From: Janthinobacterium lividum | GTDB taxonomy: Bacteria; Pseudomonadota; Gammaproteobacteria; Burkholderiales; Burkholderiaceae_D | DNA: 64,000 nt | Direction: 5' to 3' | Assembly (NCBI RefSeq): GCF_034424625.1 | Contig: NZ_CP139976.1 | Location: 1,984,001-2,048,000 of the forward strand | Part shown: positions 9,301-19,105 of the stretch, piece after piece | Layout of the letters: every line of letters begins with the position of its first letter | Position numbering within the stretch: the first letter of the stretch is position 1 | The notes under the pieces: generated by a model | What the model was told of the DNA's origin: nothing | The model's input: only the letters and a program-made list of their open reading frames with translations | The model's database searches: none | Translations under genes and position numbers: made by a program

Positions 9301-9531
9301 GTCGTGCCGACCTTCTATGACAGCATCGAGATCGCCCGCGATGGCGCCGTGGCCAAGTTCCACCGCCGCGCCGCGCGCATGCCCGTAGCCGTGGCCATGA
9401 TATTGACCTTGCTCGAATGCGTGCTGACCTTGCTGCTGGTGCGCTTCGTCTACCGCATGCTGAAAAAGGCCGTGCTGTTCCTGATGGGACGCCGCACGCC
9501 GAAGGCGACGTCGGTCAGCCTGCAAAAGTAA
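6310..9531 (+). CDS. RND (HAE1 type) multidrug efflux permease
   Basis: A 1073-residue inner-membrane pump with the AcrB layout: TM1 at about 11-30, a large periplasmic loop, TM2-7, a second periplasmic loop, TM8-12. Proton-relay residues are present: the paired Asp in GVLIDDAIVVREN (about residue 400) and the Lys in MGLVAKNAILLLD in the C-terminal half. It begins with FSIKRPTATIV and PGASPDTVEREV, typical of hydrophobe/amphiphile exporters. An extra C-terminal hydrophobic helix (VAVAMILTLLECVLTLLLVRFV) follows the usual TM12, giving a slightly long protein. Cotranscribed with the adaptor three bases upstream; no local repressor is visible. Confidence 0.93.
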   Translation: MFLSDFSIKRPTATIVLILAMMCVGLLALKKLRVNQNPDVEVPFIVVSIPYPGASPDTVEREVVNRLEKSLQSISGVTEVNSDSNEGSASIFLKFSFNTNLIEASDNIRNAIAAVRYKLPTEMREPILQRIDPAAEPIMQLALSSNTQSHAEISRLAEDVLSDRFRTVDGVALVNVGGSLKRELSVLLRAEKLREYNVSVSDVVTALRNQNTNAPVGKVRGILDEKSIRLVGRIESPSDFEKVVIKRRGEEIVRLAQVATIEDGFAEVNSLSMRSGKPNVGISITRVRDASTVSVANKIRDMVAEINKTLPKGTILQVTRDGGENAQHSLNNVIESLVLGAVLTIFVVYAFLNSWRSTLITALSLPTSVIAAFIAVWLCGFTLNFMTLLGLSLAIGVLIDDAIVVRENIVRHMQMGKDRRTAALEGTAEIGMAVAATTFSIIAVFIPVAFMPGISGEWFRPFALTVTCSVLVSLGISFTLDPMLSAYWGDPVEEHSAPKKGIGRVLEKFNHWFDHQADRYGRVIAWALHHRRWMAVIAFGSLVGAIVLHSTHGGTSFLPASDSGNLMINVRTPSSSSIEYSRLKLEAAAVLARTLPETKDTNSSINAGGGRVYVDIGKRNTRKRSAKEIAVELREKMSRLVGAEYVVQDDLSNGSQKPIQVEFTGPDSRKLMEITNAYMDKLRAIPGAVDVGLSEQDPKNELQIELNRGLANSMGISVNDAAQSLRVAFAGVEVGDWVDPTGETRDVAVRLHPDDRVASENIERLPISVTGTSQMVPLDQIATITMGKGPSGIEHKNGKRTITVSANAQGRSNGEVTSDAMKLANSIDFPPGYGLALGGAGQDQQELFTEMLIALVMGIGLMYLILVMQFGSFTAPVAVMMSLPLSLIGVVVALVITNNTLNLMSFIGIIMLMGLVAKNAILLLDAARKREEEGHGREDALMYAGRMRLRPILMTTFALIAGMFPVALGLGEGGEFYRPLAIAIIGGTITSTILTLLVVPTFYDSIEIARDGAVAKFHRRAARMPVAVAMILTLLECVLTLLLVRFVYRMLKKAVLFLMGRRTPKATSVSLQK

Positions 9532-9571
9532 TACCGGGCCAAGGCCAGCTTGCGCTGCGCCGTGGTATTTC

Positions 9572-9602
9572 AAGAGCCTTCCGCGGAAGGCTCTTTTTTT
9601 TG
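9572..9602 (+). terminator. Rho-independent terminator of the RND operon
   Basis: AAGAGCCTTCC pairs with GGAAGGCTCTT around a two-base centre and is followed by T residues on the plus strand, 40 bases after the pump stop codon. Confidence 0.88.
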
Positions 9603-9623
9603 CCCGCCCGTCTGGCCAGAGTG

Positions 9624-9959
9624 CTAACTGTTGCGTGGCGGCGGCGTGGTCCCTGTGCCCGTGCCTGTTCCCGGTGTCGTGCCGTTGGGGGGCGGTGTGG
9701 TGGATGGCGGCGTGGTCGTGCCATCGGGGTTGGTGGTGGTGCCCGGTGTCATGCCTGGCGTGGCTGGCGTGGTGGCGTCCGGGTTGGTCGTGCCCGTGGT
9801 GCCGGACGTGCCGCTGGTGGCGGGCGGCGTTGCCGGCGCGGTGGCGGCGGGCGTGGCGGTGGTACTGGTGTCATTGCGTTTGTTGCAACCGCCCAGCAGC
9901 GCGCAGACGATGGCGCTGCCGAGGACGAGCTTGCTGGTGGTCAGGAGTGGAGCCGTCAT
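9624..9959 (-). CDS. Small Thr/Pro/Gly-rich lipoprotein
   Basis: A 111-residue lipoprotein precursor: residues 1-24 form a signal peptide ending in ALLGGC (lipobox, acylated Cys25). The rest is almost entirely Thr, Pro, Gly and Ala in irregular TTNPD, TPGMTPG and GTGTGTG runs, with no globular domain. This looks like an unstructured surface or periplasmic linker. Codon use stays GC-rich like its neighbours. It lies 237 bp downstream of the SAM-hydrolase gene in the same direction and may be an independent unit. No function can be assigned; the lipobox and the lack of stops make a real gene likely. Confidence 0.65.
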   Translation of the reverse strand: MTAPLLTTSKLVLGSAIVCALLGGCNKRNDTSTTATPAATAPATPPATSGTSGTTGTTNPDATTPATPGMTPGTTTNPDGTTTPPSTTPPPNGTTPGTGTGTGTTPPPRNS

Positions 9960-10196
9960 GATTGTTCCTTTTCAGTGTAAGACTGTCGTGGAAACGCATG
10001 CCTCGCCAGATTGCGTATCTGGAACAAGGCTGGCATCGCTTGCAAGGTTTAGAGTAGGCGGGCCGGCACAGGTTCACCGGACTTGCACAGGCGCCGTGCT
10101 GGCGGGGGCGGGGAGCGCGCTGCGCTTGACGCAGCGCAAATCCGCAAGGGATACGAGGTGGGCCAGGACAGCATGCCCCGGCCGCATAAGGAGCGT

Positions 10197-11132
10197 TTAT
10201 TTGGCGGCAGGGGCCTTGCTTACTTCCACTTCCCAATCCACGCCCGACTCGACGTGGTGCTTGGCAGCAAAGTCGCCCTGGCTGATGGCGACAGCCACGT
10301 CGAGCAGGCTGTTCAGGTAGACGAGCGGCTTGCCCTTGGCGACGCCGCCAAACGTGTGTTCGAATGGCGCCGTGACCTTGGCCACTTGTTTGCCCTTGTG
10401 CAAGATGCGCACTTGCAGCGGATCGTGCAGCTTTACCTGCAATTCGTCGAGCAGGGATTTCGGGATATTCGTCCACACATTGCCATACTTGACGTCCAGC
10501 ACGGGCACGATGCCGCGGATGGTGTTGCCGTCGCGTACAGGTTTTTGATACGCGATCTTCACCACGGATTCGCTCGGCAATTGCGGACCCACCTGTTCAT
10601 AGCTGATGGCGCCCGAGGCCAGGCGCGCACCGACATACGCGTACACGTCGCGGCCATGGAAGGTGTACGATTCGGCGGAACCCGCCAGGCGATTGACCTT
10701 TTCATCGATTTCACGCAGTTCGGCCACGCCGTCGCGCTCGGCGATCAGGGTGAACAGGCCATTGTCCGGCCCCACGAAATAGCGTCCACCCTTGGTTTTC
10801 AGCACCACCGACTTGCGCGCCGTGCCCACGCCCGGGTCGATGACGGACACGAACACCGTGCCTTGCGGCCAGTAATTGGCCGTCTGGTACAAACGGTAGG
10901 CGCCCAGCCAGATGTCGTAGTCGGGAATCTGGTGCGTCAGGTCCGAAATGGTGAGCTGGGGATCGACGCCATAGGCGACGCCATGCATGGCCGACACGGC
11001 ACCGTCGGCCGTTCCGAAGTCCGTCATCAGCACCAGCGGCGCGGCGGCCTGGGCGCTGGACAGCAGGAGGGCGCTCAGGCAGGCGCCTGCGGCGAGGTGG
11101 GAGACGAGGTGAGAAAGTCGGTTGATGATCAT
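10197..11132 (-). CDS. Exported SAM hydroxide adenosyltransferase (DUF62/PF01887 family)
   Basis: A 311-residue protein with a clear N-terminal signal peptide (LAAGACLSALLLSSAQAAA, cleavage near residue 30). The mature part matches the DUF62 fold: VLMTDFGTADGAVSAM at the start, DLTHQIPDYD, VFVSVIDPGVGTARKS, YFVGPDNGLFTL and TFHGRDVYAYVGARLASG. These include the Asp, Arg and His positions the family uses to activate water for splitting S-adenosylmethionine into adenosine and methionine. Related folds act as SAM fluorinases and chlorinases. The signal peptide is odd, because SAM is normally cytosolic. It is 17 bp downstream of a TonB-dependent receptor gene and surely cotranscribed, suggesting work on an imported nucleoside-type substrate. 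Confidence 0.85.
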   Translation of the reverse strand: MIINRLSHLVSHLAAGACLSALLLSSAQAAAPLVLMTDFGTADGAVSAMHGVAYGVDPQLTISDLTHQIPDYDIWLGAYRLYQTANYWPQGTVFVSVIDPGVGTARKSVVLKTKGGRYFVGPDNGLFTLIAERDGVAELREIDEKVNRLAGSAESYTFHGRDVYAYVGARLASGAISYEQVGPQLPSESVVKIAYQKPVRDGNTIRGIVPVLDVKYGNVWTNIPKSLLDELQVKLHDPLQVRILHKGKQVAKVTAPFEHTFGGVAKGKPLVYLNSLLDVAVAISQGDFAAKHHVESGVDWEVEVSKAPAAK

Positions 11133-11149
11133 ATGTTCTTTCCGTAACG

Positions 11150-13663
<2,514 letters not shown>

Positions 13664-13789
13664 GGCGGTGTCCTTTGGGCTCGAGTAGTGTCGGTGTGGA
13701 AACAGTTGTCATGAGCTTAAGGGAGGCGCCCGCCGGCGCTAACGATTCTTTCTGGATATGCTTATGCTGTTGTTTCCACGCCGCGCCGT

Positions 13790-14668
13790 TCATGCGGCCA
13801 GATGGCGCAGCAGGGCGGGAATCTCGGTCGGGATTTCGCGCGCCAGGTAGCCGAGGCTGCCGAAGCGCAGGGCCAGCTGTTCGCCTGCCAGCGCATGCAG
13901 GGCGATGCCCCAGGCGCACGCCTGCTCCAACGGCGCCCCGCGCGCGGCCAGGCCCGTGATGATGCCGGCCAGGGTGTCGCCGGAACCGGAAATGGCCAGG
14001 CCGATATTGCCGCCTGCATGCGTCCAGCTGGTGCCGTCGGGCATGGCGATGACGGTCAGCGCGCCTTTCAGGGCGACGATGGCATTCCAGCGCCGCGCCG
14101 CGTCCACGGCGCAGGCATGCGGGTCGGCCAGCACGGCGTCTTTCGACAGGCCCATCAGCTGGGCCAGCTCGCCCGCGTGCGGCGTCAGCAGCACGGCTTG
14201 CTCAAAACGGAAGTGCGCGGGCTTGCGCACAACCTGCATGGCGCAGGCGTCGAGAATGAGGCGGCTGCCGGCAAACAGGGGCAGCAGGTGGCGCATCAGC
14301 TCGCAACTGGCCGCCGTGTCGCACATGCCTGGCCCCACGAGGACGGCATCCACCTTGCCGGCCAGCGGCGCCAGCTGGTGTTGCGCCTCGTGGCGGAAGC
14401 CGCCCAGCGCCGTTTCGTCCAGGCCGATGACCCGCGCCTCGGGCATGGCGATGGCCACCTGCGCCGCCACCGATGCGCCCGTCGCCAGGGTCAGCTTGCC
14501 GGCGCCCGCCCGTAGCGCTGCCGTGGCCGCCAGCAGGATGGCACCCGGCATTTCCGCCGAGCCGGCGACGATCAGCAGGTGGCCGCGCACTTCCTTGTCA
14601 CCGTCGGAGTGGGGCATGGGCAGGGGCCAGGAGCGCAGCAGGGATGGGGTGATATGGGTGGTGTCCAT
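13790..14668 (-). CDS. nnrD: ADP-dependent (S)-NAD(P)H-hydrate dehydratase
   Basis: The start is the ATG at 14668 (MDTTHITPS), preceded by GGAG; the longer open frame upstream lies inside the histidine phosphatase gene. The 292-residue product is a ribokinase-fold NAD(P)HX dehydratase: GHLLIVAGSAEMPGAILLA near the start, DAVLVGPGM, LTPHAGELAQLMG, ALKGALTVIAMPDG, and the nucleotide-binding GSGDTLAG at 228-235. It repairs hydrated NADH/NADPH using ADP. The NnrE epimerase domain often fused at the N-terminus is absent, so an epimerase should be encoded elsewhere. It lies 16 bp downstream of the phosphatase gene on the same strand. Confidence 0.9.
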   Translation of the reverse strand: MDTTHITPSLLRSWPLPMPHSDGDKEVRGHLLIVAGSAEMPGAILLAATAALRAGAGKLTLATGASVAAQVAIAMPEARVIGLDETALGGFRHEAQHQLAPLAGKVDAVLVGPGMCDTAASCELMRHLLPLFAGSRLILDACAMQVVRKPAHFRFEQAVLLTPHAGELAQLMGLSKDAVLADPHACAVDAARRWNAIVALKGALTVIAMPDGTSWTHAGGNIGLAISGSGDTLAGIITGLAARGAPLEQACAWGIALHALAGEQLALRFGSLGYLAREIPTEIPALLRHLAA

Positions 14669-14684
14669 GCATGGCTCCGAAGGA

Positions 14685-15449
14685 TCAGGATTTGGGCGCA
14701 GCCGGCATGTCGGGCTGGGCCGTAACGGGTGTGCCGGCCGCTTCCAGCGGCGCGACGAAGTTGCACAGGTCCAGCTGCAGCTTGCCGTGCTTGCCCAGGG
14801 CGGAGTTGAAGGCGTAGGAGGTGACGCCGCAGTTGGGCACGTCGGCGGCCTTGTCGATGGCCAGGATGGCTTGCTCATCGCAGCGCTCGAGCAGGTAGCG
14901 GAAGCAGTTGACGATGACCTGGTGGCCGACGATCAGCACCCGTTCTCCCCGGTATTCGCGGGTGATGGTGTCGAGCACGCTGCGCAGGCGCAGGATGACG
15001 TCGCACCAGCTTTCGCCGCCTGGCGGACGGAAGTAAAATTTGCCCACGTGCTGGCGCTGTTCGTACAGTTCCGGGTACTTGCTGGCGATGCCGTGCACGG
15101 TCAGGCGGTCGAGGATGCCGAATTCCTTTTCGCGCAGGCGCTCGTCGGCTACCACGGAGGCGAGGCTGTCCGCGTCGATGCGCGCCAGCACGGCTTGCGC
15201 CGTCTGCTGGGCCCGCACATACGGCGAGTACAGCACGACGGTCGGTTGTTGTTCAGGGGGGAGGGTGGCGAACCAGTCGCCCAGGGCTTGCGCCTGGCGC
15301 GCGCCCAGCTCGGAGAGGGGGACATCGACATCGCGCTCGGCGATGGCGATCAATAACTGCTTTTCCGCTTCGGCGGCATCGCGCGCCACGTTACCGGCAC
15401 TTTGGCCGTGACGCACGATCCAGATTTGCTGCGGCCATTTCTGTTCCAT
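14685..15449 (-). CDS. Histidine phosphatase superfamily (phosphoglycerate-mutase-like) protein
   Basis: The ATG at 15449 is chosen as start because it has AAGGCG upstream and places the catalytic motif IWIVRHGQSAGN at residues 9-20 as usual. The phospho-accepting His14 follows Arg13; the second catalytic histidine is in VLIVGHQVIVNCF, and RLREKEFGILD carries the acid. At 254 residues it is longer than minimal family members because of an insertion with YEQRQHVGKFYFRPPGGES, resembling the PGM-like phosphatases that act on small sugar or nucleotide phosphates. Its substrate is not deducible. It probably shares a transcript with nnrD. Confidence 0.85.
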   Translation of the reverse strand: MEQKWPQQIWIVRHGQSAGNVARDAAEAEKQLLIAIAERDVDVPLSELGARQAQALGDWFATLPPEQQPTVVLYSPYVRAQQTAQAVLARIDADSLASVVADERLREKEFGILDRLTVHGIASKYPELYEQRQHVGKFYFRPPGGESWCDVILRLRSVLDTITREYRGERVLIVGHQVIVNCFRYLLERCDEQAILAIDKAADVPNCGVTSYAFNSALGKHGKLQLDLCNFVAPLEAAGTPVTAQPDMPAAPKS

Positions 15450-15540
15450 CGCCTTGCGCCTTCCTCTGTATTTATTGTTAATAAATATAGACGAAAGCGG
15501 CAAGGCGCGGCGCGCCGGTGGTGTGGCTGGACGCGCTTAA

Positions 15541-15662
15541 GAACGTCTAACAAAACCGTAGCGAGCGGAAGCGAGTTGTGGTTGAGAAGCGGAACTGTGC
15601 GAATGCACAGTGAGCATCGGAAACCGCGACCCGCGACGCGCAGTAGGTTTGGTTATGCGTTC
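15541..15662 (+). repeat. Dispersed structured element A, copy 1
   Basis: A 122-bp element with nested pairing: an outer stem GAACGTCTAACAAAACC with GGTTTGGTTATGCGTTC, a middle stem GTTGTGG with CCGCGAC, and an apical hairpin ACTGTGC-GAAT-GCACAGT. Shared core words with the other copies are CGTAGCGAGCGGAAG, GAGAAGCG, GTGAGCATC and GACGCGCAGTAGG. Its right end overlaps the last base of the tcyP stop codon, and the element runs opposite to tcyP. Confidence 0.85.
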
Positions 15663-17062
15663 TAGGCGGTATGTTCCGCTTCGTCCAGGTCGGGCGCGTC
15701 GTCGCTGTTGTAGACGGCCAGGTCGGTTTGTCCCATGACCCGGCTGGTGACGGTGCCGGCCGTGATCGAGCCGCTCACGTTCAGGGCCGTGCGGCCCATG
15801 TCGATCAGCGGTTCGACGGAGATCAGCAAGCCGGCCAGCGCGACGGGCAAGTCCATCGCCGACAGCACGATCAGGGCGGCAAACGTGGCGCCGCCGCCCA
15901 CGCCGGCCACGCCGACGGAACCGATGGTGATGATGGCCAGCAAGGGCAGCAGGAAGCTGATCGTGAACGGGTCGACGCCGACGGTGGGAGCGATCATGAC
16001 GGCCAGCATGGCGGGATAGATGCCGGCGCAGCCGTTCTGGCCGATGGTCGAACCGAACGAGGCGGCGAAGTTGGCGATGCCTTCCGGCGTGCCCAGTCGC
16101 TGGGTTTGCGTCTGCACGCTCATCGGGATCGAACCGGCGCTGGTGCGCGAGGTAAACGCGAAGGCCAGCACGGGGAAGACTTTTTTCACGAAGCGCAGCG
16201 GATTGAGACCCACTCCGGCGATGATGGCCAGGTGCACGAGGAACATCAATATCAGCGCGCTGTACGAGGCGACGACGAAGTTGATCAGTTTCAAGATGTC
16301 CGTGTAGCTCGACGACGCCACCACTTCAAACATCAGCGCGAATACGCCGTACGGCGTCAGACGCAGCACCAGGGTGACCATGCGCATGACGATGGCGTGC
16401 GCCACTTTCATGAAGTTTTCGAAGGACGCGAAGATTTCCGGCTTCTTTACGGCGATGCCCGTGGCCGAGATGCCGATGAAGATGGAGAATACGACCACGG
16501 CGATGGTCGACGTCTTGCGCGCGCCCGTCATGTCGAGGAAGGGGTTGGTCGGCACGAAGCTGACCAGCAGTTTCGGCAGGGACAGGGCTTTCGCCGTTTC
16601 CAGCGAGCCTTGCAGCTGCACGCCGCGCGCCACTTCGGCGGCGCTCGACGTCAGACCGACAGCCGTCAGGCCGAACAGCTTGGCCATCAGGATGCCCAGC
16701 GCGGCGGCGATGGTCGTGGTGATGAGCAGGGTGCCGATGGTCAGCGCGCTGATCTTGCCCAGGGAACTCGCGTCCTTGAGCTTTAGAATGGCGGAAATAA
16801 TCGAGACCATGATCAGCGGCATGATGATCATCTGCAGCAGTTTGACGTAGCCGCTGCCGACGATGTCGATGTATTCATTGGTGCCGGCGATGATGGGCGA
16901 GCCGGCGCCGTACAGCCACTGCACGGCCGCACCGAGCAGCACGCCCAGGCCCAGGCCCGTGAAGACGCGCACGGTAAATGTCGCGTGTTTGCGTTGCTGG
17001 TGGAACATGAAAGCGAAGACGAGCAACGCAACGAGCAGGTTCAGGATGATGTTAATTGCCAT
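15662..17062 (-). CDS. tcyP: L-cystine/dicarboxylate:cation symporter, TcyP (YdjN) type
   Basis: A 466-residue sodium- or proton-driven symporter of the DAACS family with about eight transmembrane helices and two re-entrant hairpins. N-terminal IVGSGYVKLLQMIIMPLIMVSIISAI and SLGKISALTIGTLLITT are close to E. coli YdjN/TcyP. Also present are SFVPTNPFLDMTG, FTSRTSAGSIPMSVQTQ (re-entrant serine-rich loop) and FAASFGSTIGQNGCAG. The imported substrate is most likely cystine, though glutamate/dicarboxylate carriers share the fold. It stands alone, followed by structured element A. The 262-bp region upstream is AT-rich and probably holds its promoter. Confidence 0.85.
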   Translation of the reverse strand: MAINIILNLLVALLVFAFMFHQQRKHATFTVRVFTGLGLGVLLGAAVQWLYGAGSPIIAGTNEYIDIVGSGYVKLLQMIIMPLIMVSIISAILKLKDASSLGKISALTIGTLLITTTIAAALGILMAKLFGLTAVGLTSSAAEVARGVQLQGSLETAKALSLPKLLVSFVPTNPFLDMTGARKTSTIAVVVFSIFIGISATGIAVKKPEIFASFENFMKVAHAIVMRMVTLVLRLTPYGVFALMFEVVASSSYTDILKLINFVVASYSALILMFLVHLAIIAGVGLNPLRFVKKVFPVLAFAFTSRTSAGSIPMSVQTQTQRLGTPEGIANFAASFGSTIGQNGCAGIYPAMLAVMIAPTVGVDPFTISFLLPLLAIITIGSVGVAGVGGGATFAALIVLSAMDLPVALAGLLISVEPLIDMGRTALNVSGSITAGTVTSRVMGQTDLAVYNSDDAPDLDEAEHTA

Positions 17063-17324
17063 GAAGGGGCCTTATCTTGGTTTTATTCGAGACTGCACGG
17101 AGCACATAAAACAGTACTACAACTGACAGCTGCCCCAGCCCGGGGCGGAAGGGCAAGCACTGTACAGTACTATGGTGGCGTTTTGCGCAATACCGCTGCG
17201 AATATTACGCTATATAAATATGCTCCACAGGCATAAGTCTTCCGGTGGATTGTGAAAAAGAAGATTTCATGCAAGCATGTTTTGCTTATTTATTAATGTC
17301 GTGCCAATTATTTCAAGGAAAAAG

Positions 17325-17702
17325 ATGAATGCTTTAACGGAAGTACAGGTACTTGATGCGGAAGAACGCTTGCGCCTGGCCATGATGGCATCCGATGTGG
17401 CTGTACTGAATGTGTTGCTGGCCGATGACTTGTTGTTTACCAATCACCTGGGTCATCTGCTGAGCAAACATGCGGACCTGGCAGCGCACGAGCAGCGGCT
17501 GCTGACCATCACGGACTTGCGCGCGTCCGAGCGCCATGTGCGTGTCACTGGCAACGTGGCCGTCGTCTCCGTGCGCATGCACTTGACAGGCAGCTATCAC
17601 GACGTGGAAACGCATGGCGATTTCCGTTTTACGCGCGTCTGGGCGCAGGATGCGGCCGGCGCGCTGCAAGTGATCGCCGCCCATTCCGGCGTCGTGGCTT
17701 GA
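17325..17702 (+). CDS. NTF2-like/SnoaL-type small protein
   Basis: The ATG at 17325 is preferred because AAGGA lies just upstream; it gives a 125-residue protein. The pattern fits the nuclear transport factor 2-like superfamily (DUF4440 kind): an N-terminal helix (EERLRLAMMASDVAVLNVLLADDLLFTNHLG) followed by beta strands with VRVTGNVAVVSVRMHLTGSY and FRFTRVWAQDAAG. Members are small enzymes or ligand binders, and nothing here shows which. No signal peptide. The next gene starts 13 bases after its stop codon, so they are probably cotranscribed. Confidence 0.7.
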   Translation: MNALTEVQVLDAEERLRLAMMASDVAVLNVLLADDLLFTNHLGHLLSKHADLAAHEQRLLTITDLRASERHVRVTGNVAVVSVRMHLTGSYHDVETHGDFRFTRVWAQDAAGALQVIAAHSGVVA

Positions 17703-17715
17703 GGAGCAAGAGTTA

Positions 17716-18105
17716 GTGGATCATCGTTCCAAAGGGCAGCTGTTGGAAGCTGTCATCGCCGCCGGCCCTGCCACCCTGGCCATCACGGCCGGCTATCCCG
17801 TGCTGTTGTACAACATGGTGCGTACCTGGGCCGACGCCCCCGGCGCCAATGCGCTGGCCGCGCTGCTGCTGACGGGCGGCCTGTGGGCCTTGCTGGAATT
17901 CTGGCGCATCGCCCTGGCAACGGTGGCGCGCAAGGCCTATGCGTTCAACTGGCGCTTCTGGCTGGCCATCGCCGGTTTTCTAGGTTGCTTCGTGCGTTTC
18001 GTGCCGGACATGCCGGCCGGACTGATGTTGTTGTTGATGGTGCTGCCGGCGCTGGCGTGGACGCATTTCATCTTGTTGCAGATCAAGCGCCCTGGCAATT
18101 TGTAA
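17716..18105 (+). CDS. Hypothetical small inner-membrane protein
   Basis: Starts with GTG at 17716 after a GAGGAGCAAG ribosome binding site. The 129-residue product has four predicted transmembrane helices: about 14-34, 45-65, 78-98 and 101-121. Charged residues are confined to the short loops and the termini. No conserved motif was recognised and no function can be given. It follows the NTF2-like gene closely and is convergent with yigZ, with three bases between the stop codons. Confidence 0.65.
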   Translation: MDHRSKGQLLEAVIAAGPATLAITAGYPVLLYNMVRTWADAPGANALAALLLTGGLWALLEFWRIALATVARKAYAFNWRFWLAIAGFLGCFVRFVPDMPAGLMLLLMVLPALAWTHFILLQIKRPGNL

Positions 18106-18108
18106 GTT

Positions 18109-18714
18109 TTATTCTTCCTCTTCGGCTTCTGCTTTCAGCCAGGTTATCCGTCCATTGCCTGCCTCATCCAGATGGGCCAGCAGGGCGGTGGCTGCCGCTT
18201 CCGCCAGGCTGAAGTCGAACAGCACGTGCTCGCCATGTTCCACGTTCAGCAAGGTGGCGCCGGCGCCATCGAGTTCGCGGCGCAGCATGCCTTCCATCGC
18301 ATACGGCACCGTGCAGCGCAGGCTACGCTGGCGCACGATGGCCGTCTTTTCCGCCTGCAGCAGCGCTTGCGCCACGCTATCCGTGTAGGCGCGCACCAGG
18401 CCGCCCGCACCCAGCTTGATGCCGCCAAAGTAGCGCACCACCGTCGCCAGCACGCCTTCCAGGTCCTGGTGGCGCAGCACGTCGAGCATGGGCCGCCCGG
18501 CCGTGCCGCTCGGCTCGCCATCATCGACGGCCGCCGACTGCCCGCCCGCCAGCAGGGCCCAGCACACATGGCAGGCGCCCGGATGCTGCGCCTTCAAATC
18601 GTTGACCACCTGCTGCGCGCTGGCGCGGTCCGTCATCGGCTGCACGCAACCGATGAAACGGCTTTTCTTGATGATCAGTTCGCTGTGGACGGGGGCGGCA
18701 ATGGTAAACGGCAT
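18109..18714 (-). CDS. yigZ: IMPACT/YigZ family protein
   Basis: The ATG at 18714 gives a 201-residue protein of the usual YigZ length. The family signature YFGGIKLGAGGLVRAYTDSV is at roughly residues 90-109, preceded by the DDGEPSGTAGRP motif, and followed by a C-terminal ferredoxin-like domain ending in acidic residues. E. coli YigZ and eukaryotic IMPACT are linked to translation and stress, but the biochemical role in bacteria is not settled. The longer open frame upstream of 18714 runs through another gene and is not credible. It lies 67 bp downstream of the 85-residue hypothetical on the same strand. Confidence 0.88.
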   Translation of the reverse strand: MPFTIAAPVHSELIIKKSRFIGCVQPMTDRASAQQVVNDLKAQHPGACHVCWALLAGGQSAAVDDGEPSGTAGRPMLDVLRHQDLEGVLATVVRYFGGIKLGAGGLVRAYTDSVAQALLQAEKTAIVRQRSLRCTVPYAMEGMLRRELDGAGATLLNVEHGEHVLFDFSLAEAAATALLAHLDEAGNGRITWLKAEAEEEE

Positions 18715-18781
18715 GGCGGGTGCGAAGGCGGGCAAAGCAGCATGATAGAGGAAATGCGCGGCGGCGACGAGCCGGTGCCGC

Positions 18782-19039
18782 CTAGGCGCCCGATGGCGAT
18801 ACCAGTTCGCGCAGCGCCGCATCGCGCACTTGCAGGATGTCGAACAGTCCCAGCGCGTGCAGGGCTGGCAAGGCGTCGAGTATGTCGCGCTCGGCGATGC
18901 TTCGCTCGGCGCTGCCGCTGGCGTCGTCCAGCCATAGCCGGGCGTTGGCCAGGAAGGCCCCCACCGTTCCCTTGCGCACGGTAATGCCATTGAACTGGCC
19001 CTGGTTTTGTTGATCTGATAATACCTCTTCTGCACGCAT
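18782..19039 (-). CDS. Conserved small hypothetical protein
   Basis: An 85-residue soluble protein starting MRAEEVLSDQQNQGQ with GGAG upstream of the ATG. It contains NGITVRKGTVGAFLANARLWLD and a helical second half (ERDILDALPALHALGLFDILQV). It recalls the uncharacterised DUF7709-type proteins of Proteobacteria, from memory and unverified. It is divergent from the AraC-type regulator with a 66-bp spacer, so it may be that regulator's target. Confidence 0.6.
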   Translation of the reverse strand: MRAEEVLSDQQNQGQFNGITVRKGTVGAFLANARLWLDDASGSAERSIAERDILDALPALHALGLFDILQVRDAALRELVSPSGA

Positions 19040-19105
19040 GGTGAACTCCTGAGTGTTGGAAAGACTTCACTGTATGATGGCTGGATTGTCTTGCCTGCGT
19101 TGTTT

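Noticed and set aside
10117..10137. Hairpin GCGCTGCG/CGCAGCGC behind the SAM-hydrolase gene as a terminator
   Set aside because: The stem is good, but no T-run follows in the gene's direction, so termination is not supported.
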